Part shown: one piece after another, positions 53,821-61,603 of the stretch
Layout of the letters: the number at the start of each line of letters is the position of its first letter
How positions within the stretch are numbered: the stretch's first letter is position 1
Assembly: GCA_964584305.1 (NCBI GenBank)
Contig: CAZOZL010000003.1
Coordinates: 124,001-188,000 of the forward strand
DNA: 64,000 nucleotides
Reading direction: 5' to 3'
DNA from: SB11 sp964584305
Lineage (GTDB): Bacteria; Bacteroidota; Bacteroidia; UBA8524
Notes under the pieces: model-generated
The model's database searches: none
What the model was told of the DNA's origin: nothing
What the model saw: the letters and a program-made list of their open reading frames with translations, nothing else
Made by a program: the position numbers and the translations under genes

Positions 53821-55404
53821 ATGAAATTAAAACACACTTTATTCTCGCTTGCACTAAGCCTTGTTTTGTTGAGCGCGGTAGCGCAAGAAGCTCCAGAAAA
53901 TTGGTTCAACCTCGACCTTGAAAAAGACTCTGTTTTTGGTGTAAGTACCGAGCGAGCCTATGATGAGATTTTAAAAGGACGGAAATCTAAAAAAATAATT
54001 GTAGCCGTTATTGATAACGGTACTGATGACGACCATGAGGATTTAAAAGATATTATTTGGGTAAACAAGGGGGAGATAGCGGGTAATGGCATTGATGATG
54101 ATAAAAACGGCTATATAGATGATGTACATGGCTGGAATTTTATAGGCGGAAAAAATGGAGATGTAGGAGATGACACCTACGAAGTAACTCGCTTGTTCAG
54201 AGAATACTCAGTAAAGTATGATGAGGTTGATTTGGATACTTTAACCAAAAAAGAGAAAAAAGAGTATAAACTATATACGGATAGGGTGAAGCCCGATTTT
54301 TTAGCAAAATTTTATGATGCAGCCAATAACTACCTGAGAATTAAGGAAATTATAGATGCTGCTGACAAAATTGTAAAAGACTTGGGTGCTAATGTAACCA
54401 AAGAAAGCGTTGAAAAGTACGATGCCCAAACAAGAGCAGAAAAACTGGCAGTGAGAAATATTATAGCTTTTATGGGCTTCGGAATGGATATTGAAGATAT
54501 GAAAAACCAGTTTAAAGCAGCTATTGGACACTATGAAGAACAAGTAAATGTCAGTTTTAACACATCACATAACAATCGTGATATTGTTGGCGATAACTAT
54601 ACAGATGTTACGGAACGTAATTATGGCAACAACAACTATGAAGGACCCGATGGGGGACATGGCAGCCATGTAGCAGGCATTATAGGCGCAATAAGAACAA
54701 ATGCTTTGGGCATAAAAGGTGTTGCTAATAATATAGAGATAATGGTGGTGCGTGTAGTACCCAATGGTGATGAGCGTGATAAGGATGTAGCAAACGGTAT
54801 TCGCTATGCGGTAGATAATGGGGCAAGTATTATTAATATGAGTTTTGGCAAAACCTACTCGCCATACAAAGGAGCTGTTGATGCGGCAGTTAAATATGCA
54901 GCAGAAAAAGATGTATTACTAATACACGCCGCAGGTAATGATGGGGCTAATATTGATGAAGTTATCCATTATCCAACGGATAATTACCTTAAAAAAGGGA
55001 GGGCAAAAAACTGGATAGAAGTAGGTGCAACAGCTTGGAAACTGGGCAATGAGTTAACAGCAAGTTTTTCTAACTACGGTAAAAAAAATGTAGATTTATT
55101 TGCCCCTGGTGTTGAAATTAACTCCACCACGCCTGATAATAACTACGCTGCTTTTAGCGGTACAAGCATGGCAGCACCTGTTACTGCGGGTGTTGCTGCA
55201 CTAATTCGCTCATACTTTCCTACTTTAACCGCCGAGCAGGTAAAATATATTTTAATGAAAACAGTAACCAAAGTTGATATTAAAGTAAGAAAACCCGGTA
55301 CAAAAGAAAACGTGAAACTAAGCAAATTGTGCATTAGCGGCGGTGTAGTTAATGCCTACAAAGCGGCTGAACTGGCTGCAAAAACAAAGGGTAAAAAGAA
55401 ATAA
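53821..55404 (+). CDS. Secreted subtilisin-like S8 serine peptidase with a large insertion
   Basis: This 527-residue protein has a signal peptide (about 1-21, ALSLVLLSAVAQ) and the subtilase catalytic triad D65 (VAVIDNGTDD), H280 (GHGSHVAGI) and S449 (GTSMAAPV), with the oxyanion N373 (AAGND). Between D65 and H280 there are about 215 residues, where typical subtilases have about 35-60. The insertion (about 110-265) is helical and charged (LTKKEKKEYKLYTDRVKPDF). No T9SS tail is visible, so it may stay in the periplasm. The probable promoter region is before 53821. Confidence 0.87.
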   Translation: MKLKHTLFSLALSLVLLSAVAQEAPENWFNLDLEKDSVFGVSTERAYDEILKGRKSKKIIVAVIDNGTDDDHEDLKDIIWVNKGEIAGNGIDDDKNGYIDDVHGWNFIGGKNGDVGDDTYEVTRLFREYSVKYDEVDLDTLTKKEKKEYKLYTDRVKPDFLAKFYDAANNYLRIKEIIDAADKIVKDLGANVTKESVEKYDAQTRAEKLAVRNIIAFMGFGMDIEDMKNQFKAAIGHYEEQVNVSFNTSHNNRDIVGDNYTDVTERNYGNNNYEGPDGGHGSHVAGIIGAIRTNALGIKGVANNIEIMVVRVVPNGDERDKDVANGIRYAVDNGASIINMSFGKTYSPYKGAVDAAVKYAAEKDVLLIHAAGNDGANIDEVIHYPTDNYLKKGRAKNWIEVGATAWKLGNELTASFSNYGKKNVDLFAPGVEINSTTPDNNYAAFSGTSMAAPVTAGVAALIRSYFPTLTAEQVKYILMKTVTKVDIKVRKPGTKENVKLSKLCISGGVVNAYKAAELAAKTKGKKK

Positions 55405-55428
55405 GCCCATAAGGATTAAAAGTATCTA

Positions 55429-55456
55429 AAAAAAACCACCGTACGGTGGTTTTTTT
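55429..55456. terminator. Perfect 28-base palindromic terminator
   Basis: AAAAAAACCACCGT and ACGGTGGTTTTTTT pair perfectly with no loop bases, 25 bases after the subtilase gene. The core ACCACCGTACGGTGGT is self-complementary. Confidence 0.85.
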
Positions 55457-55504
55457 GTTTTACCCAAAGTAATAAGAAAAACCTGCGGTATTAAGTAATT
55501 TTTC

Positions 55505-55570
55505 TCATCTCACTTCAAAAAATACCGCGCCTGTACCGTTCAGGCAGGCTTTGCAAAACCCAGCAACTCT
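55505..55570 (+). repeat. Fragments of the structured intergenic repeat
   Basis: ATCTCACTTCAAAAAATACC followed by GCGCCTGTACCGTTCAGGCA and GGCTTTGCAAAACCC resembles the 5' part of copies 1, 2 and 5. A further hairpin GCCTGCCCGTGCCATTCGGG lies at 55637-55656. Between them is a segment with TCATTGCGAGG similar to the MITE-like ends at 11473. The 413-base region has no gene. Confidence 0.5.
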
Positions 55571-55764
55571 CATCATTGCGAGGTTAACCCTTCATGGGTT
55601 CGTGGCAACCCGTTTACAACCATTTGTATAAGATTGCCTGCCCGTGCCATTCGGGCTTCAATAAACATTTGAAACTACTAAACCATTTATATAAACTCAT
55701 TTGCAATAACGGTGTGAAGTCATACCGACAAAGTTGGGGGTATGAAAGGATGCAAAAAAAACCC

Positions 55765-55791
55765 AAAAAGGCAGCCAATGGCTGCCTTTTT
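55765..55791 (-). terminator. Terminator of the 55818 gene
   Basis: AAAAAGGCAGCC and GGCTGCCTTTTT pair perfectly around a 3-base loop. On the minus strand it is followed by GGGTTTTTTTT. It lies 27 bases beyond the stop of the gene at 55818-56339. Confidence 0.8.
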
Positions 55792-55817
55792 GATTTAAAA
55801 ATTATATTTTTTGTGTG

Positions 55818-56339
55818 CTAAAAATCATCCACATTACGATTGATGCGTTTGCTTTCGCTACGCTCGTAATCACTAGTAAAATCAACAGTAAAAATACGAT
55901 TAATGTTTTCATTAACCAATGATACACGTACATCATCCACATTCCAATAATAGTGCTTTCCGCTAACGGGATTTTCCTCTTTTTGGGCATTGCCAAACTT
56001 GTTTACCAAAATGTATTTCATTTCGCCAAATTGTTTGCTCTCACCAGTCATAATAACGCCTATAAAACGATTGTTATCATTAAAAATATAGTATAGGCTT
56101 TTTAGCATTACTGTACCCAGTAGCATATCATCGTAGGCTATGGTGTACGCATTTTTATTCCCCAAATCGGTTGATTTGGTGAAATTAATCTTCGTTCCAT
56201 TTTTAACAACAGAATCAAGGTGAGTACCCCAAGTAATGCTTCTAAAATTGGATAGGGTATAATCTCCAGACGAAGATTGCCCCTTAACAGAAACAAATGA
56301 GATAGCGAAGGCTAATGTTATAAATAAATATTTTTTCAT
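55818..56339 (-). CDS. Hypothetical exported protein
   Basis: This 173-residue protein has a signal peptide (about 1-20, ITLAFAISFVSVKGQ) and a soluble body with the sequence GDYTLSNFRSITWGTHLDSV ... YYIFNDNNRFIGVIMTG ... YWNVDDVRVSL. I do not recognise a family. Its own promoter box TAAATTTG lies at 56364-56371, and it has a terminator downstream, so it is a one-gene unit between the terminator and pabB. Confidence 0.6.
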   Translation of the reverse strand: MKKYLFITLAFAISFVSVKGQSSSGDYTLSNFRSITWGTHLDSVVKNGTKINFTKSTDLGNKNAYTIAYDDMLLGTVMLKSLYYIFNDNNRFIGVIMTGESKQFGEMKYILVNKFGNAQKEENPVSGKHYYWNVDDVRVSLVNENINRIFTVDFTSDYERSESKRINRNVDDF

Positions 56340-56363
56340 TTAAATGTTATGTTTTGAAGCTAA

Positions 56364-56371
56364 CAAATTTA
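56364..56371 (-). promoter_or_regulatory. -7 box TAAATTTG of the exported-protein gene
   Basis: A perfect TAnnTTTG on the minus strand, 24 bases before the start. Confidence 0.45.
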
Positions 56372-56394
56372 ACCATTCGTACTAAAGTTCATAA

Positions 56395-57690
56395 TTAATT
56401 TTTTTTCAAACCCAATTGTTCAATGGCTGATGCCTTTAAAATACACTCATTATACTCTTCTTCGGGTACAGAGTCGTAGGTAATTGCCCCGCCTACATGG
56501 TATGATAGGTAGCGGTTTTTGGCATTGTACAGCAATGAACGTATCACCACATTAAAATCAAAATCAGCTTCTGGTGTAACATATCCCATCGCCCCTGAAA
56601 ATAAACCCCGCTTGCTTTCTTCATATTTTTCTATCAACTCCATTACCTTTATTTTGGGTGCCCCCGTCATAGAACCCATAGGGAAAGCATCGGCAATAGC
56701 GTTTGTCCAGTGTATGTTTCTATGCAAAATACCCGTAACGGTAGAAACCATTTGATGTACTTGTGCGAAAGTATAAATACCAAATAGTTCTTCTACTTTA
56801 ATAGTTCCCGCTATACAACTTTTAGCCAAATCATTACGTACTAAGTCAACAATCATCACATTTTCTGCCATTTCCTTTGGGCTATGCCGCAGGTTGTGTT
56901 TCATGGCTTTATCGTCTGCGGCATTTATACCCCGCTTTGCCGTTCCTTTTATGGGCTGCGAAATAAGTGTATCCCCTTCTTTTTTCATAAAACGTTCAGG
57001 ACTGGCACACAGGGCAAACAATTCATCATCAAACTTGGCGTATGCTGCAAATGGAGCTGGCGATATTTTTTGTAGTTGGGTATATACCTGTAATGGGTGT
57101 ATTGCTACATTTTGGGCAAAATACTCCATGCACATATTCATTTCATATACATCACCCTCTTTAATGTGGTTTCTTATTTGGTCTATCTTTTTTAAGTACT
57201 CTGCTTTGCTAATTTTTGGGGTAAAACTAAATACCTGTTTTTCTTTTTGGGTAGATAAGGATACCGCCTGTATAGCATCAAAAATAGCGGTAGGTTGTGG
57301 GGCATCAATAAAAATAGCATTCCCTTTCAGGCGCACTAACACTTGAGGTACAAAAAAATATAGTGCAGGAAATTTTAAACTATCAGGGCGGTGCGAGTGT
57401 AGTTTTTCTACTTCATTTTTCAAATCATACCCCAAGTAGCCTAATAGCCATGTTTTGTGGTTCTCATAAAAATGTTTTAGCTGCTCAAAGGCATTTCCCT
57501 CTTTTTCTATTTTTAATGTAGCTTTTGCACCAAAGCCTGCTATAAAATCATGCGTATAATACCCGCAGGCAGCTTGTGTTTGGTTACTATCCAAGCACAA
57601 GCAGGTGGTATAGCTATTGGCATAGCTATACAACTGCTGTTTAAAATGTGGCACTTCCTTTTGCTGGATATGAAAAACCTTATTAGTCAA
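56395..57690 (-). CDS. pabB: Aminodeoxychorismate synthase component I (PabB)
   Basis: PabB converts chorismate to 4-amino-4-deoxychorismate for folate synthesis, using ammonia from a PabA partner. The 431-residue protein has the chorismate-binding domain with KEGDVYEMNMCMEY, SPERFMKKEG, PIKGTAKRG, ENVMIVDLVRNDLAKS, and PMGSMTGAPKIKVMELIE. The Lys in PIKGT is the feature that separates PabB from anthranilate synthase, which has PIAGT. It starts at TTG (57690), as there is no better start. No pabA or folate gene is next to it. Confidence 0.9.
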   Translation of the reverse strand: MTNKVFHIQQKEVPHFKQQLYSYANSYTTCLCLDSNQTQAACGYYTHDFIAGFGAKATLKIEKEGNAFEQLKHFYENHKTWLLGYLGYDLKNEVEKLHSHRPDSLKFPALYFFVPQVLVRLKGNAIFIDAPQPTAIFDAIQAVSLSTQKEKQVFSFTPKISKAEYLKKIDQIRNHIKEGDVYEMNMCMEYFAQNVAIHPLQVYTQLQKISPAPFAAYAKFDDELFALCASPERFMKKEGDTLISQPIKGTAKRGINAADDKAMKHNLRHSPKEMAENVMIVDLVRNDLAKSCIAGTIKVEELFGIYTFAQVHQMVSTVTGILHRNIHWTNAIADAFPMGSMTGAPKIKVMELIEKYEESKRGLFSGAMGYVTPEADFDFNVVIRSLLYNAKNRYLSYHVGGAITYDSVPEEEYNECILKASAIEQLGLKKN

Positions 57691-57783
57691 ATAGCTGTTT
57701 CTTTACCTACAATCATACACAACAAAAATTCAAAACAAAAAACAAGTAGCAAAAAATAGCTAAAGCATTGTTTATCAGTTGTG

Positions 57784-57814
57784 TTGTTTCTTAAATGGCA
57801 AACGGGTAACTTTG
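57784..57814 (+). promoter_or_regulatory. Promoter of the PaaE-like gene
   Basis: TTG (57784-57786), 20 bases, then TAACTTTG (57807-57814). The ATG at 57859 gives a leader of about 40 bases. Confidence 0.6.
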
Positions 57815-57858
57815 CGCCCCGAAACCATTAACGGTTGTTAGTTGTTTAAAAAAATCTA

Positions 57859-58935
57859 ATGTCAGAACTGTTTTATCCCTTAAAAATAAAGCGCATCATT
57901 CGTGAAACTAAAGATGCTGCATCGTTTGTGTTTGATATTCCTACGGAGTTAAAGGAGAAATACCAATACTTACCAGGGCAATACCTTACACTATCTACTA
58001 CTATTAATGGTAAAGAGGTGCGTAGGGCATACTCGTTTAGCAGTAGCCCAATTACTGATACCTACCCTGCTGTTACCATAAAAAAAGTAGAAGGCGGAGT
58101 GTTTTCTACCTTTATGAACGAGGATGCTTTTGAAGGGCAAATATTACAAGTAATGCCCCCTATGGGGAAATTTGTAGCACATTTAGACACTGCGGCACAA
58201 AAACACTATGTGCTATTTGCAGGTGGCAGCGGGGTAACGCCTATAATGTCGATAGCCAAATCGGTATTAGATAAAGAGCCTAACAGCCGCATTACAATGA
58301 TATACTGCAACCAAAATTTAGAGTCGGTTATTTTTAACCAACAGCTAAAAGATATGGAAGCGCAGCAGGGTAATAAGTTTAAAGTACATCATGTTTTTGA
58401 TGCTGCGCCCGCAGGTTGGGCAGGAAGAAGTGGACGACAAACCGAGCAAGATTTTATGGCAATTGCTCGTGAGGTAAGCATAGAAGGATATATTAGCGAG
58501 TACTTTATTTGTGGACCATCAGGAATGATGACCGCAGTAAAAAATGCACTACAAACACTGGGTATCCCAAGTGATAAAGTGCATTCTGAATATTTTACCG
58601 CCCCCACTTCAAGCACACCGAAAGAAACAAGCACAACAAACGAGCATACCCATGAGGGCGAAACGCAAAAAGCTATTATAATACTTAGCGGCAAAGAAAC
58701 TGAGATAGAAGTTGAAAAAGGGGCAACCATTTTAGAAGCAGCGCAAGAACAAGACCTTGACCCGCCGTATGCTTGCCAAATAGGCGTTTGCACTACTTGT
58801 AGAGCAAAATTATTAGAGGGGGAGGTAGAAATGGACGAGAGAGAAGGATTGAGCGACGATGAGATTAAAAAAGGGTATATACTTACCTGCCAATCGCATC
58901 CAAAAACACAAAAAGTAAAACTTATTTACGAATAA
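57859..58935 (+). CDS. PaaE-like ferredoxin-NADP reductase/2Fe-2S electron-transfer protein
   Basis: This 358-residue protein joins an FNR-type flavin and NAD(P) domain (about 1-230; LPGQYLTLSTTINGKEVRRAYSFSSSP cut here into the motifs RRAYSFSSSP, GGSGVTPIMSI, YFICGPSGMM) to a plant-type [2Fe-2S] ferredoxin domain (about 265-358; YACQIGVCTTCRAKL and later TCQSHP). In known systems PaaE feeds electrons to the phenylacetyl-CoA epoxidase PaaABC. No paaABCD oxygenase is in the window, so its partner here is unknown. It starts an operon with a thioesterase 1 base later. Confidence 0.85.
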   Translation: MSELFYPLKIKRIIRETKDAASFVFDIPTELKEKYQYLPGQYLTLSTTINGKEVRRAYSFSSSPITDTYPAVTIKKVEGGVFSTFMNEDAFEGQILQVMPPMGKFVAHLDTAAQKHYVLFAGGSGVTPIMSIAKSVLDKEPNSRITMIYCNQNLESVIFNQQLKDMEAQQGNKFKVHHVFDAAPAGWAGRSGRQTEQDFMAIAREVSIEGYISEYFICGPSGMMTAVKNALQTLGIPSDKVHSEYFTAPTSSTPKETSTTNEHTHEGETQKAIIILSGKETEIEVEKGATILEAAQEQDLDPPYACQIGVCTTCRAKLLEGEVEMDEREGLSDDEIKKGYILTCQSHPKTQKVKLIYE

Positions 58936-58936
58936 A

Positions 58937-59455
58937 ATGACACCATTTAAAACGCCATCAGATTCTGTTACTATAATGAACGAGTTGGTATTGCCAAACG
59001 ATACCAATACCCTAAACAACCTAATGGGGGGACGTTTGCTGCACTGGATGGATATTGCATCCGCCATTGCAGGGCAAAAGCATTGTAACCGCACAGTGGT
59101 AACTGCCAGTGTTGATAGTGTGTCGTTTAAAGAGGCGATTCGCTTGGGCGATGTTGTTACTATTTCGGCTAAGGTGAGCCGTTCTTTTCGCACCAGTATG
59201 GAAGTATATATAGAAGTATGGTGCGAAAATATACCGAAAGGCACAAGGGTAAAGTGCAATGAAGCCTATTATACCTTTGTTGCCGTAGATGGGAACGGAA
59301 GACCTATTAATGTACCCGATTTGAAACCCGAAACCGATGATGAAATAATGCGTTTTGATGGTGCTTTACGCCGCCGCCAACTACGCATGATATTAGCAGG
59401 ACGTATGAAACCTGATGATGCAAAAGAACTGCGTGCGCTATTTATAAACGATTAG
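58937..59455 (+). CDS. Acyl-CoA thioesterase, hotdog fold (YciA/ACOT-type)
   Basis: This 172-residue thioesterase starts 1 base after the stop of the reductase gene. The motif NDTNTLNNLMGGRLLHWMD and then AGQKHCNRTVVTASVDSVSF fits the ACOT/YciA hotdog family, in which the Asn and the downstream Asp of the first motif act in catalysis. It likely frees fatty or aromatic acids from CoA. The tight coupling with an electron-transfer protein suggests that both act on the same CoA-ester pathway; this is inferred from position only. Confidence 0.85.
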   Translation: MTPFKTPSDSVTIMNELVLPNDTNTLNNLMGGRLLHWMDIASAIAGQKHCNRTVVTASVDSVSFKEAIRLGDVVTISAKVSRSFRTSMEVYIEVWCENIPKGTRVKCNEAYYTFVAVDGNGRPINVPDLKPETDDEIMRFDGALRRRQLRMILAGRMKPDDAKELRALFIND

Positions 59456-59664
59456 GTTTATAGATTAGCAACGGTCTTATAACTTTAATCTAAACCGTTG
59501 CAAGGGCTAAAAGATTTAAGACTATTGCGAGGGAAAATCTTGACTAACAGATTAAAATTTTATTCTGTTAAAATCATAGCCTACCCGTGGGCTGGTTATT
59601 TATAGGGATAGATTTCTGCCTTGGCAGGAATGACTGGGACAAACCAACTGTATTAGTACACCAA
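59456..59664. other. Intergenic region with repeat-like ends
   Basis: A 209-base gap between convergent genes. It contains ACTATTGCGAGGGAAAATCT and GATTTCTGCCTTGGCAGGAA followed by TGACTGGGAC, which look like parts of the palindromic family at 11473-11560 and at 55574. No gene or terminator with a U run is evident. Confidence 0.35.
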
Positions 59665-61467
59665 TTACAACGCAAAGTATGCTTTCACCAATTTAGCTCT
59701 TGCTTCGCCAACAATAGCGGCAATACTTTCAGGCGATGCCTCTTTTATCCGTTTCACTGATTTGAATTGAGAAAGCAACTGCTTGGCACTTTCTGTACCA
59801 ATACCTTTAATACTTGTTAGTTCACTTACTAAAGTACCTTTATCCCTACGGTTGCGGTGGTGGGTAATACCAAAACGGTGCGCCTCATCACGCATATGTT
59901 GGATAATGCGTAAAGTTTCCGATTTTTTATCAATATACAAGGGCAAAGAATCATCAGGGTAATAAATTTCTTCCAATCGCTTGGCAATACCTATTACAGG
60001 TATTTTACCATATAGGTTTATTTCTTTTAATGCCTGTACTGTGCTGCTAAGTTGCCCCTTCCCTCCATCAACAATTAATAGCTGGGGCAAGGGCTGGTTT
60101 TCCTCTACCAATCGTTTATAGCGTCTGGTAACAGCTTCTTTCATTGATGCAAAATCATCAGGACCTTCCACCGTTTTTATATTAAAATGGCGGTACTCTT
60201 TTTTGCTGGGTTTGCCGTTTCTAAAACATACCATTGCCGAAACGGGGTACGCCCCTTGAAAGTTAGAATTATCAAAACACTCTATATGGTGTGGGAGTTC
60301 GGTTAAGCGTAAATCCTTCTGCATCTGCTTCATTACCCGCTCTATTTTCAAATCGGGGTTTAGTTTTTCGGTTTGGCTAATTTTGTCATTTTTATAGTAA
60401 ATGGCATTTTTTAGTGATAAAGCAAGCAGTTTTTTCTTATCTCCCCCCTTGGGTTGGGTAAACTTTATTGTCTCATCTTCAATATCTAAATCAAAAGGCA
60501 CAATTATTTCCTCTGCCTTGCTATTATAGCGATTACGCATTTCTGCAATAGCCGTTTCAAGTAGTTTTTGTGGGGTTTCATTCAGCCTTCTTTTATACTC
60601 CAATGTTTGTGTTTGGATAATGAAACCATGGTTTACTTTTAAATAATTTATGAAAGCACTTTTTCCTGTTTCGGCAATATTAAACACGTCCACATCATGC
60701 TTTACTTGCGTTACCACAGTTGACCTACCTTGATAGTGCACTAATATATCCAGCTTCTTTTTTGCTTTAGCGGCGGTTTCAAATAGTAGTTCTGCCGCAG
60801 CTTCTTGCATTTCTTTTTTTAGGTATTGAATTACCTCGCTCACGTTACCTTTTAATATTTTGCGTACCTGCTCAATACTTGTAGTATAACTTTCCTCACT
60901 TTGAAAGGCTTCGCATGGTCCTTTGCAATTACCAATCTGATACTCTAAACACACCTTAAACTTACCTGCTTTTATATTGGCTTCTGTAAGGTTAAGATTA
61001 CAGTTACGCAAGGGATACAGGTTGCGTACCAACTCTAATATGGTGTGCATCATCCGCACCGACCCATAAGGTCCAAAATATTCAGAACCATCTCTTACAA
61101 GATTACGAGTAGGGAAAATTTTAGGAAAACGCTCTTTAGTTAAACGTATAAAGGGATAGGTTTTATCATCCTTCCAATCAATATTAAAACGGGGTTTAAA
61201 TTCTTTTATCAGGTTGTTTTCTAATAAAAGGGCATCAAATTCGGTATCCACCACCGTATATTGTATATCGGCAATACGGCTCACTAATACCGCCGTTTTT
61301 TTATCGTCGTACTGGTTTTTATTAAAGTAAGATGCTACCCGCTTTTTTAGGTTTTTTGCTTTGCCTATATATATCAACTCCCCCTCGGCACTATAATATT
61401 TATACACTCCTGCAGAATGGGGCAGTATGCTAATTATTTCTTTTATTTTTTTTTCGGGGGCTGGCAT
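59665..61467 (-). CDS. uvrC: UvrABC excision nuclease subunit C
   Basis: UvrC cuts DNA on both sides of a lesion in nucleotide-excision repair. The 600-residue protein has the N-terminal GIY-YIG nuclease (about 12-95; SAGVYKYYSAEGELIYIGKA, KKRVASYF), a Cys-rich linker (VCLEYQIGNCKGPCEAF), a UVR-type helical region, the RNase-H-like C-terminal nuclease (ECFDNSNFQGAYPVSAMV, LLIVDGGKGQL) and the tandem HhH (TSIKGIGTESAKQLLSQF). All required parts are present. It has a -7 box only about 8 bases upstream of the start. Confidence 0.96.
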   Translation of the reverse strand: MPAPEKKIKEIISILPHSAGVYKYYSAEGELIYIGKAKNLKKRVASYFNKNQYDDKKTAVLVSRIADIQYTVVDTEFDALLLENNLIKEFKPRFNIDWKDDKTYPFIRLTKERFPKIFPTRNLVRDGSEYFGPYGSVRMMHTILELVRNLYPLRNCNLNLTEANIKAGKFKVCLEYQIGNCKGPCEAFQSEESYTTSIEQVRKILKGNVSEVIQYLKKEMQEAAAELLFETAAKAKKKLDILVHYQGRSTVVTQVKHDVDVFNIAETGKSAFINYLKVNHGFIIQTQTLEYKRRLNETPQKLLETAIAEMRNRYNSKAEEIIVPFDLDIEDETIKFTQPKGGDKKKLLALSLKNAIYYKNDKISQTEKLNPDLKIERVMKQMQKDLRLTELPHHIECFDNSNFQGAYPVSAMVCFRNGKPSKKEYRHFNIKTVEGPDDFASMKEAVTRRYKRLVEENQPLPQLLIVDGGKGQLSSTVQALKEINLYGKIPVIGIAKRLEEIYYPDDSLPLYIDKKSETLRIIQHMRDEAHRFGITHHRNRRDKGTLVSELTSIKGIGTESAKQLLSQFKSVKRIKEASPESIAAIVGEARAKLVKAYFAL

Positions 61468-61474
61468 TGGAGAG

Positions 61475-61482
61475 CAAAGTTA
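61475..61482 (-). promoter_or_regulatory. uvrC -7 box (TAACTTTG)
   Basis: A perfect TAnnTTTG on the minus strand, ending 7 bases before the uvrC start, so the mRNA would be almost leaderless. Confidence 0.5.
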
Positions 61483-61603
61483 CTATTATTAAGAAGCAAT
61501 AATAAGTTGGAAAAAAAATGGACAAGACATTATTATTGGAGATTTTAATCATAGTAACTATATTGGCTTTTGATTATTAATTTTTTAAAAGAAGATAAGA
61601 GTA

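Noticed and set aside
55594..55821. 75-codon open frame
   Set aside because: It spans repeat fragments and the terminator at 55765 and has no convincing protein features.
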